From Acidimicrobiaceae bacterium (lineage in GTDB: Bacteria > Actinomycetota > Acidimicrobiia > Acidimicrobiales > UBA8190): a stretch of 11,122 bases of DNA. The stretch spans positions 225-11,346 of the forward strand of contig PKWD01000314.1 in the NCBI GenBank assembly GCA_003131945.1, written 5' to 3'. The position numbers and the translations under genes are program-made. The notes beneath the pieces were generated by a model. That model was not told where the DNA came from. It did not search any database and saw only the letters and a program-made list of their open reading frames with translations. This document shows positions 1 to 5,421 of the stretch, one piece after another. Within the stretch, counting starts at the first letter, position 1; each line of letters begins with the position of its first letter.

Positions 1-969
1 GGTCAGCTTTGTGAAGAGGTCTTCGAACCGGTAGACGGCTTGGGTCATGAGCCACGCGGCCAACCCCGTCGCGATACCCACGGCCGCCGCTCCGAGCAGG
101 ACCACGCCCCCGAGCGGCGAATGGCCGGGGACGGGGAAGATCGGCTGGGGGGTGACGAGCCCGGCGCTGGCCATGACCATTCGCAGGCCGTCGGCCGTCG
201 CCGCGGCCAAGCCGATGAGCACCATCGAGCGGGGTCTGAACTCGAACGCCAGTAGCTCGACCCCGAATAACGTGGCCGCCACCGGAGTCCCGAACACGGC
301 GCTCATCCCGGCCGCGGCGCCGGCCACCAGCAGACTCCGTCGCTGGGCGGCGGTGAGATGGAATAGCTGGCCCACGATCGATCCGACCGCCCCGCCGGTG
401 AGAATGATCGGCCCTTCGGCGCCGAAGGGGCCGCCGGTCCCGATGCTGATGGCACTGGAGATGGGTTTCAAGATGGCCAGGCGCGGTTGGACGTTGCTGC
501 CGTTGATGAGGATCCGTTCCATGGCCTCGGGTATGCCATGGCCGCGGATCTGCTCGGAGCCGAAACGAGCCATGAGCCCGACGATGAGGCCCCCGCCGAC
601 CGGTATAACGAGGGCAAGAGCGCCCAGGGTGTTGGCGTTGGGCGAGACGAGGTGGACGCTGATCCGCTGGTAGTAGAAGAGGTTGGTGAAGAAGCCGATC
701 ATGTCGAGCAACGCCAGCGAGATCCCAGCGCCAAGAGCACCGATGCCAAGTGCCAAGGGGACGAGGAGCAGAAGCGCCGGCGTGGTGGTGAAGTCCCCGA
801 GCGCCTGCTCAGGGCTGTGGTGAGATCGATGGTCCGAGTCCGGTGATCGGGGATCAGCCGCAGCTGGAGCGACGTCTGACACTTCAGTGCGATCGACCGC
901 TTCGATGTGGGTCCCGGTGCTGTGTTTCTCGCTCGGGTGATTGTCAGGCCCCGGTGCCGATTCGGTCAC
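1..969 (-). CDS. ClC-family chloride channel or Cl-/H+ antiporter (C-terminus beyond window)
   Basis: The minus strand is open from 1032 to the window edge and encodes a polytopic membrane protein with ClC signatures. About 60 polar residues come first, followed by a long hydrophobic helix from about residue 63. Then come GHGIPEAMERI (about 144-154, the first anion-binding loop, usually GSGIP), GGPFGAEGPI (the GREGP equivalent, with E185 at the gating-glutamate position), and a GAAAGMSAVFGTPVAATLFGVE segment matching the second half of the ClC fold. The family moves chloride across the membrane, as passive channels or as Cl-/H+ exchangers; a conserved gating glutamate fits either. The GTG start at 969 is a guess: no strong ribosome site is visible, a GTG at 882 is an alternative, and the first ATG (within the hydrophobic part, near 705) is too late. 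The reading frame continues past position 1, so the last helices are not seen. It diverges from the MarR-DUF488 gene with about 110 bp between starts. Family is confident; start and transport mode are not. Confidence 0.9.
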   Translation of the reverse strand, partial: MTESAPGPDNHPSEKHSTGTHIEAVDRTEVSDVAPAAADPRSPDSDHRSHHSPEQALGDFTTTPALLLLVPLALGIGALGAGISLALLDMIGFFTNLFYYQRISVHLVSPNANTLGALALVIPVGGGLIVGLMARFGSEQIRGHGIPEAMERILINGSNVQPRLAILKPISSAISIGTGGPFGAEGPIILTGGAVGSIVGQLFHLTAAQRRSLLVAGAAAGMSAVFGTPVAATLFGVELLAFEFRPRSMVLIGLAAATADGLRMVMASAGLVTPQPIFPVPGHSPLGGVVLLGAAAVGIATGLAAWLMTQAVYRFEDLFTKLT

Positions 970-1037
970 GACTGCTCGACACTGGTGAAGCGACGGAACC
1001 CAAGTGGGGAGCTTGCTACTGGGCGCAGGAGGTCACG

Positions 1038-1078
1038 TTGAGAAAATTCCATCGTGACGAGATGATATCGTGGCGTGA
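1038..1078 (+). promoter_or_regulatory. Candidate promoter and operator of the MarR-DUF488 gene
   Basis: TTGAGA (1038-1043) and GATGAT (1061-1066) are separated by 17 bp and lie directly upstream of the GTG at 1079, a layout compatible with a leaderless mRNA. Overlapping the -10 is an imperfect inverted repeat, CGAGAT-G-ATATCG (1058-1070, five of six positions symmetric). ATCGTG also occurs twice as a direct repeat (1051-1056 and 1067-1072). MarR proteins often repress their own promoter, so this could be the autoregulatory site. The symmetry is imperfect and the assignment is inference. Confidence 0.3.
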
Positions 1079-1900
1079 GTGACCCTCTCGGATGAGGTCT
1101 ATGCCCGGCTGCTCGCCCTCCGCACCGGACTCCGCCATTTCGAACGATGGAGTGAGAGCCAGGCGCGTGCCGCCGGGCTTACGCCCGCCCAGCACCAGCT
1201 CCTGCTGGCCATTCGGGGGCACGGCGATCGTCGAGGCCCGACCATCGGAGAGGTGGCCGACTATCTGCTTCTTCTCCATCACAGCGCAGTCGGCCTCATC
1301 GACCGTGCCGACGCCGCCGGTCTTGTCAGCCGAACCCGAGACGAAGAAGACCATCGCGTGGTCCGGCTGCATCTCACCGCCGATGGTGCCAAACGCCTGG
1401 AAGCACTGTCGGCCCTTCACCTCGAAGAGCTTGCACGACTTGCTCCACAACTCCCTGGGGCATGGGAAGGCCTTGCCCCAGTCCAGCGGACACACGGCTT
1501 CCCCGGGGCGCCTTCCGCAGCGCCGGGGTCGAAGCAGGACCAACCAGTGAAGGTCGGCATCGCTCGCGTCTATGACGAGGTCGGAAAGGACCCAGACCGA
1601 CGTGTTCTGGTCGACCGCCTCTGGCCCCGAGGGCTGGCCCGGTCCGACGCGCCGTTCGAGAAGTGGGCGAAGGACGTGGCCCCAAGCTCACAGCTCCGTA
1701 CGTGGTATGGACACGTGGAGGCCCGCTTCGCGGAATTCGCCCGTCGTTATCGCCACGAACTCACAGTGCCTCCCGCTCGAGAGGCACTGGAGGAACTGCG
1801 CGTGCAGGCGGCCACAGCTGACACGGTGCTGCTCACTGCTACCAAAACACTAAAGCGCTCCCATGCCGCCGTGCTCAAAAATGTGCTGTCCGGTGACTGA
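1079..1900 (+). CDS. MarR winged-helix regulator fused to a DUF488 domain
   Basis: One 273-residue reading frame holds two domains. Residues about 5-130 are MarR-like: a dimerisation helix, a recognition region around GPTIGEVADYLLLLHHSAVG, and a wing with SRTRDEEDHRVVRLHLTADG. After an Ala/Gly/Pro-rich linker (about 131-156), residues 157-273 match DUF488, with KVGIARVYDE, RRVLVDRLWPRGLAR, WAKDVAPSSQLRTWYGH and RRYRHEL. MarR proteins bind inverted repeats as dimers and are usually relieved by a ligand or by oxidation; the biochemical role of DUF488 is unknown. The GTG at 1079 is preferred because it gives the complete N-terminal helix; no ribosome site precedes it, and a -10-like GATGAT about 12 bp upstream would suit a leaderless transcript. 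Residue 157 is an in-frame GTG (1547) preceded by GCAGGA, so the DUF488 half could also be made separately. Domain calls are confident; the target genes are unknown. Confidence 0.88.
   Translation: MTLSDEVYARLLALRTGLRHFERWSESQARAAGLTPAQHQLLLAIRGHGDRRGPTIGEVADYLLLLHHSAVGLIDRADAAGLVSRTRDEEDHRVVRLHLTADGAKRLEALSALHLEELARLAPQLPGAWEGLAPVQRTHGFPGAPSAAPGSKQDQPVKVGIARVYDEVGKDPDRRVLVDRLWPRGLARSDAPFEKWAKDVAPSSQLRTWYGHVEARFAEFARRYRHELTVPPAREALEELRVQAATADTVLLTATKTLKRSHAAVLKNVLSGD
1534..1549 (+). promoter_or_regulatory. Possible internal ribosome site and GTG start for a free DUF488 protein
   Basis: GCAGGA (1534-1539) lies seven bases before an in-frame GTG (1547-1549) that coincides with the first residue of the DUF488 domain (V-K-V-G-I-A-R). 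Free-standing DUF488 proteins typically begin at just this motif. The site may be a relic of a former two-gene arrangement, or may still give a shorter second product of about 117 residues from the same mRNA. Confidence 0.35.
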
Positions 1901-1918
1901 ATATTTCCAAGAACTGTC

Positions 1919-2191
1919 TCAGCGACCCCCAGCAGGCCCCAGTCGATCCGAGCCGTGTTCGGCCCGAGCATGGTGCAGGGCGAAGTGTGGGTGAAACAGT
2001 TGGCCGTGGCGACAGTGGAGGCATGACCGCAGTGGCTCAGATGCGGAGGTCAGGCCCAGGTGCCCGCAATGATCGCATTGGACGTAGCGGATCAGGCCCA
2101 CGGCTCCCAGCAGTCCGACATAAAACACCGCCGTCGTCACGATCGCCAGGGCCAGCACTAGGACAGCGGTTAGGACCTCTACAGCCACCAT
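1919..2191 (-). CDS. Small membrane protein with zinc-ribbon-like cysteine pairs
   Basis: A 90-residue product. Residues about 3-33 form one hydrophobic helix (EVLTAVLVLALAIVTTAVFY and onward). They are followed by RYVQCDHCGHLGLT and then SCLHCRHGQLFHPHFALHH, giving two CxxC pairs 18 residues apart plus several histidines, a spacing suited to binding one Zn2+ or Fe ion. The likely topology is an N-terminal anchor with the metal-binding tail in the cytoplasm. The start is well supported: AGGAAGAGGTGA (2198-2209) precedes the ATG at 2191 at proper spacing, and a TATACT -10 lies 55 bp further upstream. It ends 18 bp from the convergent MarR-DUF488 stop, with no obvious terminator hairpin between them. 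No function is recognised. Sharing the control region of the large operon suggests co-regulation, but that is inference. Confidence 0.72.
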   Translation of the reverse strand: MVAVEVLTAVLVLALAIVTTAVFYVGLLGAVGLIRYVQCDHCGHLGLTSASEPLRSCLHCRHGQLFHPHFALHHARAEHGSDRLGPAGGR

Positions 2192-2197
2192 GTGCGC

Positions 2198-2209
2198 TCA
2201 CCTCTTCCT
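2198..2209 (-). promoter_or_regulatory. Ribosome binding site of the small zinc-ribbon membrane protein
   Basis: Read on the minus strand, AGGAAGAGGTGA lies six bases before the ATG at 2191. It is a good match to the 16S tail and is the main reason to take this short reading frame as a real gene rather than a chance frame. Confidence 0.65.
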
Positions 2210-2244
2210 ACTCGTTCCTTATTGGCACATTGCCTCGTAACAAG

Positions 2245-2273
2245 AGTATATCGCTCTACGATATGACTGCCCA
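2245..2273 (-). promoter_or_regulatory. Candidate promoter for the minus-strand small gene
   Basis: On the minus strand TGGGCA (2268-2273) and TATACT (2245-2250) are 17 bp apart. The -10 is five of six to TATAAT, the -35 four of six to TTGACA. The predicted transcript would begin near 2238 and carry a leader of roughly 45 nt with the ribosome site at its end. The AT-rich patch stands out from the surrounding GC-rich DNA. A plus-strand promoter for the operon is not clear: TTGGCA (2222-2227) and TACGAT (2257-2262) are present but not well spaced. Confidence 0.45.
2248..2264. promoter_or_regulatory. Perfect inverted repeat, likely operator (ATATCG-N5-CGATAT)
   Basis: ATATCG (2248-2253), five bases CTCTA, then CGATAT (2259-2264) form a perfect 6+5+6 palindrome. 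A wider arm, TCGTA (2236-2240) with TACGA (2257-2261), partly overlaps it. The palindrome overlaps the -10 and spacer of the minus-strand promoter and lies in the only divergent control region next to the operon, so a dimeric repressor here could control both directions. The same ATATCG half-site occurs once in the MarR-DUF488 promoter (1065-1070), hinting that MarR-DUF488 may be the regulator. The protein partner is inferred only. Confidence 0.45.
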
Positions 2274-2289
2274 GGTGGCGCAGCCGACA

Positions 2290-2321
2290 GGACGTCAGTC
2301 GGTGGTGTCCACCCCACGTCC
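2290..2321 (+). promoter_or_regulatory. Nested stem-loop in the operon leader region
   Basis: An outer stem GGACGT (2290-2295) with ACGTCC (2316-2321) encloses an inner stem GGTGG (2301-2305) with CCACC (2309-2313) and a TGT loop, separated by a 5/2 internal loop. If transcription begins upstream, this would fold in the 5' leader about 70 nt before the first start codon. No U tract follows, so it is not a classical terminator. It could be an mRNA-stabilising or regulatory fold, or a DNA operator. Confidence 0.35.
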
Positions 2322-2379
2322 CCGGACGGCCCGGAATCTGTTTTCGCTGGATAGGGAATAGACACAACGTGTGCGAGCG

Positions 2380-2386
2380 AGGAGGA
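2380..2386 (+). promoter_or_regulatory. Ribosome binding site deciding the start of the ThDP enzyme
   Basis: AGGAGGA lies six bases before the ATG at 2393. It rules out the in-frame GTG at 2369, which would add eight residues and place this sequence inside the gene. Confidence 0.75.
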
Positions 2387-2392
2387 ACATTC

Positions 2393-4186
2393 ATGGGAAA
2401 AACTGCAGGGGACTATCTGTGCGAGCGTCTCATCGAATGGGGGGTGGACACGATCTATGGCTTTCCCGGGGACGGGATCAACGGGATCCTCGGCGCTTTG
2501 CGCCGACATGAGGACCAGCTGCGGTTCATCCAGACCCGTCACGAGGAGATGGCCTCGTTCATGGCCTGCGGCCACGCCAAGTTCACCGGTGACGTGGGGG
2601 TCTGCCTGGCCACCTCGGGACCGGGGGCGATCCACCTGTTGAACGGCCTCTACGACGCCAAGCTGGACCACCGGCCGGTGGTGGCCATCGTGGGCCAAAC
2701 CTTCGCCCGAGCCATGGGGGGCGACTTCCAGCAGGAGGTCAACCTCCTCCAGCTGTATTCCGACGTGGCCTCCGCCTACGTCCAGCAGGTCACTGAGCCT
2801 TCGACGATCCGTCACATGATCGATCGCGCTATGCGTATCGCCCAGGCCGAGCGCACGGTCACCTGCGTGATCGTGCCGGCCGACATCCAGGACATGGACG
2901 CCGTGCCCGAACAACCACTCAAGACCCACACCGTGCACTCCGGGGTGGGGTGGTGGCCGCCACGACAGATCCCCTCGACCGAGCAGCTGCGGACGGCGGC
3001 GGACATCTTGAACGCCGGCCAAAAGGTCGCCATCCTGGTCGGCCAGGGTGCGTTGCACGCCACCGACGAGGTCCTGGCCGTGGCCGATGCCCTGGGAGCG
3101 GGGGTAGCGAAGGCGCTCCTCGGCAAAGCGGCGATCCCCGACGACGTCCCCTATTGCACCGGCTCTATCGGGCTGCTTGGCACTAAGCCCTCCTGGGACA
3201 TGATGCAAGGCGCCGACACCCTGCTCATGGTCGGAACGAGCTTCCCCTACTCAGAGTTCCTTCCGCCCCCGGGTCAGGCCAAGGCCGTCCAGATCGACCT
3301 GGCGGCGCGGAACCTGTCGATCCGCTACGCCATGGATCTGGCCCTGGTGGGAGACTCGAAAGACACCCTGGCCGAACTGCTACCGCTGCTGCACCGCAAA
3401 GAGGACCGCTCGTGGCAGGAGGAGATCGAAAAGGGGGTGATCGAGTGGTGGCAGCTCATGGACGAGCGTGGCCAGCCTACGGACCTGCACGGTCGCATCC
3501 GGCCTCAGGGGTTGTTCTCGTCGCTGTCTCGGCATCTGCCCGACAACGCCATCCTCTCCTCTGACTCGGGGACGGCGGCCAACTGGTATGCCCGTCACAT
3601 CAAGATCCGCAAAGGCATGAAGGCCATGCTGTCAGGCAACCTCGCCACCATGGTCCCCGGGGTGCCCTACGCCATCGCCGCCAAGTTCGCCTTCCCGGGC
3701 CGGGTGTCAGTGGCCATGGTCGGCGACGGGGCCATGCAAATGGGGGGCATGGCCGAGATGCTGACCGCCCTCAAGTACTACAAGACGTGGTCCGACCCAC
3801 GCCTGATCGTCCTCGTCCTCAACAACGAGGACCTCAACCAAGTGACCTGGGAGCAGCGGGCCATGGAGGGGGATCCCCGTTTCGAGGGCTCCCAGGCCAT
3901 CCCGTATATGCCCTTTGCCGACTACGCCAACCTCATTGGGTTGAAGGGCATCAAGGTCACCACCGCCGCCGAGATCGAGAACGCGTGGGATGAAGCCTTC
4001 GCCGCCGACCGTCCCGTGATCATCGACGCCATCACCACCCCGGACGAACCACCGATCCCCCCGCACGTCACCCGCGAAGAAGCCGAGGCGCTCATGAAGT
4101 CGGTGCTGGAGGACCCGAAGGACGGCTGGCGGGGAGCCGTCGAAGGGATCCGCGAGACGGTCCAAGCCTTGATCCCGGGGCGCTGA
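2393..4186 (+). CDS. PoxB-like thiamine diphosphate enzyme (pyruvate oxidase/acetolactate synthase superfamily)
   Basis: A 597-residue protein with three domains. The N-terminal Pyr domain has the catalytic-glutamate motif RHEE (E51). The middle FAD/regulatory-type domain (about 190-330) has GSIGLLGTKPSWDMM, ADTLLMVGTSFPYSEFLPPP and MDLALVGDSKDTLAELLPLL. The C-terminal PP domain has the ThDP/Mg signature GDG (444-446) and NN (477-478). The middle-domain FPY motif, ALVGD and the C-terminal IPPHVTREEAEA resemble E. coli PoxB (pyruvate:quinone oxidoreductase) more than acetolactate synthase or indolepyruvate decarboxylase. The expected role is oxidative decarboxylation of pyruvate or another 2-keto acid with electrons going to FAD and then quinone; the true substrate is not readable from sequence. 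There is no signal peptide. It is the first gene of the operon, three bases before the next start. Family is confident, exact reaction moderate. Confidence 0.93.
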   Translation: MGKTAGDYLCERLIEWGVDTIYGFPGDGINGILGALRRHEDQLRFIQTRHEEMASFMACGHAKFTGDVGVCLATSGPGAIHLLNGLYDAKLDHRPVVAIVGQTFARAMGGDFQQEVNLLQLYSDVASAYVQQVTEPSTIRHMIDRAMRIAQAERTVTCVIVPADIQDMDAVPEQPLKTHTVHSGVGWWPPRQIPSTEQLRTAADILNAGQKVAILVGQGALHATDEVLAVADALGAGVAKALLGKAAIPDDVPYCTGSIGLLGTKPSWDMMQGADTLLMVGTSFPYSEFLPPPGQAKAVQIDLAARNLSIRYAMDLALVGDSKDTLAELLPLLHRKEDRSWQEEIEKGVIEWWQLMDERGQPTDLHGRIRPQGLFSSLSRHLPDNAILSSDSGTAANWYARHIKIRKGMKAMLSGNLATMVPGVPYAIAAKFAFPGRVSVAMVGDGAMQMGGMAEMLTALKYYKTWSDPRLIVLVLNNEDLNQVTWEQRAMEGDPRFEGSQAIPYMPFADYANLIGLKGIKVTTAAEIENAWDEAFAADRPVIIDAITTPDEPPIPPHVTREEAEALMKSVLEDPKDGWRGAVEGIRETVQALIPGR

Positions 4187-4189
4187 ACG

Positions 4190-4684
4190 ATGCCCAAGAC
4201 CAAGACAGCCAGAGCCAAGACGCGCCGTCACGGCGAGGTGGTGGGCGAGACCGTTCATGTCATCGACAAGGTCGTCAGGAACGTCCAGCACGGCACCTTC
4301 GAACGCTCCCTCTCCGGGCTGACGGCCGTCGCGGCAACGGTCACGACCGCGGAGATCTTCATCGAGCACTACGGGGCCAGTTTCGGTAACAAGTGGATGT
4401 GGAGCCCGATCATCGTCACCCCGCCGGTGGTGGTCGCTGGCGTCATGGGCGTGTTCAGCCGGAAATGGGCCAAGACGGCCCTTCCGATCTCCGCCCTCGT
4501 CTATACGGCCAACGGCCTTCTGGGGGAGTACTTCCACGCTCGGGGCGTGGCCCGTAAACCGGGCGGCTGGGGTCTCGCCAGCTACAACGTGCCGATGGGG
4601 CCGCCGATCGCCGCCCCGGGCCTCATGACGCTCGTCGGGGGTATGGGCGTACTGGCTGCCCTTCTGCGCCGGGAGGCCGAGTAA
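4190..4684 (+). CDS. Four-helix membrane protein of unknown function
   Basis: A 164-residue product with a basic, soluble N-terminus (MPKTKTARAKTRRHG), followed by four likely membrane segments at about 41-59, 72-90, 95-114 and 137-159. The loop after the first helix carries EHYGASFGNKWMW, and another loop has GEYFHARG; these hold the only histidines near the membrane. No known domain is recognised. It starts three bases after the ThDP gene and ends two bases before the gluconate dehydrogenase subunit 3-like gene. Its position between a quinone-linked enzyme and a GMC dehydrogenase suggests a membrane anchor or electron-transfer partner. It has no CxxCH haem site, so it is not a c-type cytochrome. 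The role is inference only. Confidence 0.82.
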   Translation: MPKTKTARAKTRRHGEVVGETVHVIDKVVRNVQHGTFERSLSGLTAVAATVTTAEIFIEHYGASFGNKWMWSPIIVTPPVVVAGVMGVFSRKWAKTALPISALVYTANGLLGEYFHARGVARKPGGWGLASYNVPMGPPIAAPGLMTLVGGMGVLAALLRREAE

Positions 4685-4686
4685 CG

Positions 4687-5421
4687 GTGAGGGACCTCAC
4701 GACGCCCGATCATCTGCCCAACCTTCGGGAAGGTGGCCAACCTCCGGAGCCGTCGTGGTTGCCCCGCCAGCGACGGGGCATCACCCCCCAGATGATCGGA
4801 CGCTATCCCGACTACGACGTCTTCGATGCCTCGGACACCTGGGACCCGGCGACGGCCCGAGTGATCGCCGAACGGATGGACGTGCGGGGGAACTTCGCCT
4901 TCTTCACGCCCGACGAGCAGCCCACGCTGCGCGCACTTTGTGACGTGGCCGTGGCCCAGGACGCCGAGCCGCGTATCCCGGTGGCCGAACTGATCGACGA
5001 GAAGCTGGCCGCCGGTCGCCTCGACGGCTACCAGTATGCCGACATGCCCGACGACCGGGACACCTGGCGTCTGACCTTGGCCGGCCTCGACGAGGTGGCG
5101 GCCGACCGCTACGACGGCTGCCGGTTCGCCGGCCTGGACGCCCGCTCCCAGGAAGCCATCGTCGAAGACCTCTCGAAAGCTCGGCTGCGCTCGGTTTCGT
5201 TCGACCGGCTCAATGTGACCCGGGCGTGGTCGGTGTGCATGCGCATGATCCTGGCCGCCTTCTACTCCCACCCCTGGGCCTGGAACGAGATCGGCTTCGG
5301 CGGACCGGCCTATCCGCGAGGGTTCATGCGACTCGGGCCGACGAGCACTCGCGAACCCTTCGAGCGCCCCGGCGCCACCGACGAGGACCCGGTGCGAACC
5401 GTGACCGAAGGCGGCGCGTGA
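4687..5421 (+). CDS. Gluconate 2-dehydrogenase subunit 3 family protein
   Basis: A 244-residue protein. The region from about 70 to 220 (FAFFTPDEQPTLRALCD, VAELIDEKLAAGRLDGY, RFAGLDARSQEAIVEDLSK, FYSHPWAWNEIGFGGPAYPR) matches the small-subunit family that pairs with GMC catalytic subunits in gluconate 2-dehydrogenase and FAD-glucose dehydrogenase. In the characterised complexes this subunit stabilises the flavoprotein and carries a Tat signal that exports the pair. Here there is no Tat motif or hydrophobic N-terminus; instead residues 1-65 form a Pro/Arg-rich extension, RQRRGITPQMIGRYPDYDV being its most distinctive part. The complex may therefore stay in the cytoplasm. GTG at 4687 is chosen: GGGAGG (4671-4676) is upstream and it follows the previous stop by two bases. 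Its end overlaps the GMC start by four bases (GTGA), which implies coupled translation and a 1:1 partnership. Confidence 0.88.
   Translation: MRDLTTPDHLPNLREGGQPPEPSWLPRQRRGITPQMIGRYPDYDVFDASDTWDPATARVIAERMDVRGNFAFFTPDEQPTLRALCDVAVAQDAEPRIPVAELIDEKLAAGRLDGYQYADMPDDRDTWRLTLAGLDEVAADRYDGCRFAGLDARSQEAIVEDLSKARLRSVSFDRLNVTRAWSVCMRMILAAFYSHPWAWNEIGFGGPAYPRGFMRLGPTSTREPFERPGATDEDPVRTVTEGGA

Noticed and set aside
47..673. Long plus-strand reading frame of 208 residues
   Set aside because: Its opposite strand encodes unmistakable ClC motifs; this frame has no recognisable domain and is the antisense shadow common in GC-rich DNA.
1016..1543. Minus-strand reading frame of 175 residues
   Set aside because: Antisense to the MarR domain, no ribosome site and no domain resemblance.
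1901..1918. Possible terminator between the convergent MarR-DUF488 and small minus-strand genes
   Set aside because: Only 18 bp, with no GC-rich hairpin or T tract on either strand.
2340..2359. Stress-sigma-like promoter GTTTT...GGGAAT before the operon
   Set aside because: The spacing of 9 bp is too short for the usual alternative-sigma layout.
2219..3208. Minus-strand reading frame of 329 residues
   Set aside because: Antisense to the ThDP enzyme; Gly/His/Asp-rich composition typical of a shadow of a GC-rich gene.
3707..4537. Minus-strand reading frame of 276 residues
   Set aside because: Spans the antisense of two well-supported operon genes, with shadow-like composition.
5226..5417. 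Upstream extension of the GMC reading frame into the subunit-3 gene
   Set aside because: It would overlap the subunit-3 gene by almost 200 bp, is Arg/His-rich, and the GTG at 5418 gives the natural coupled start.
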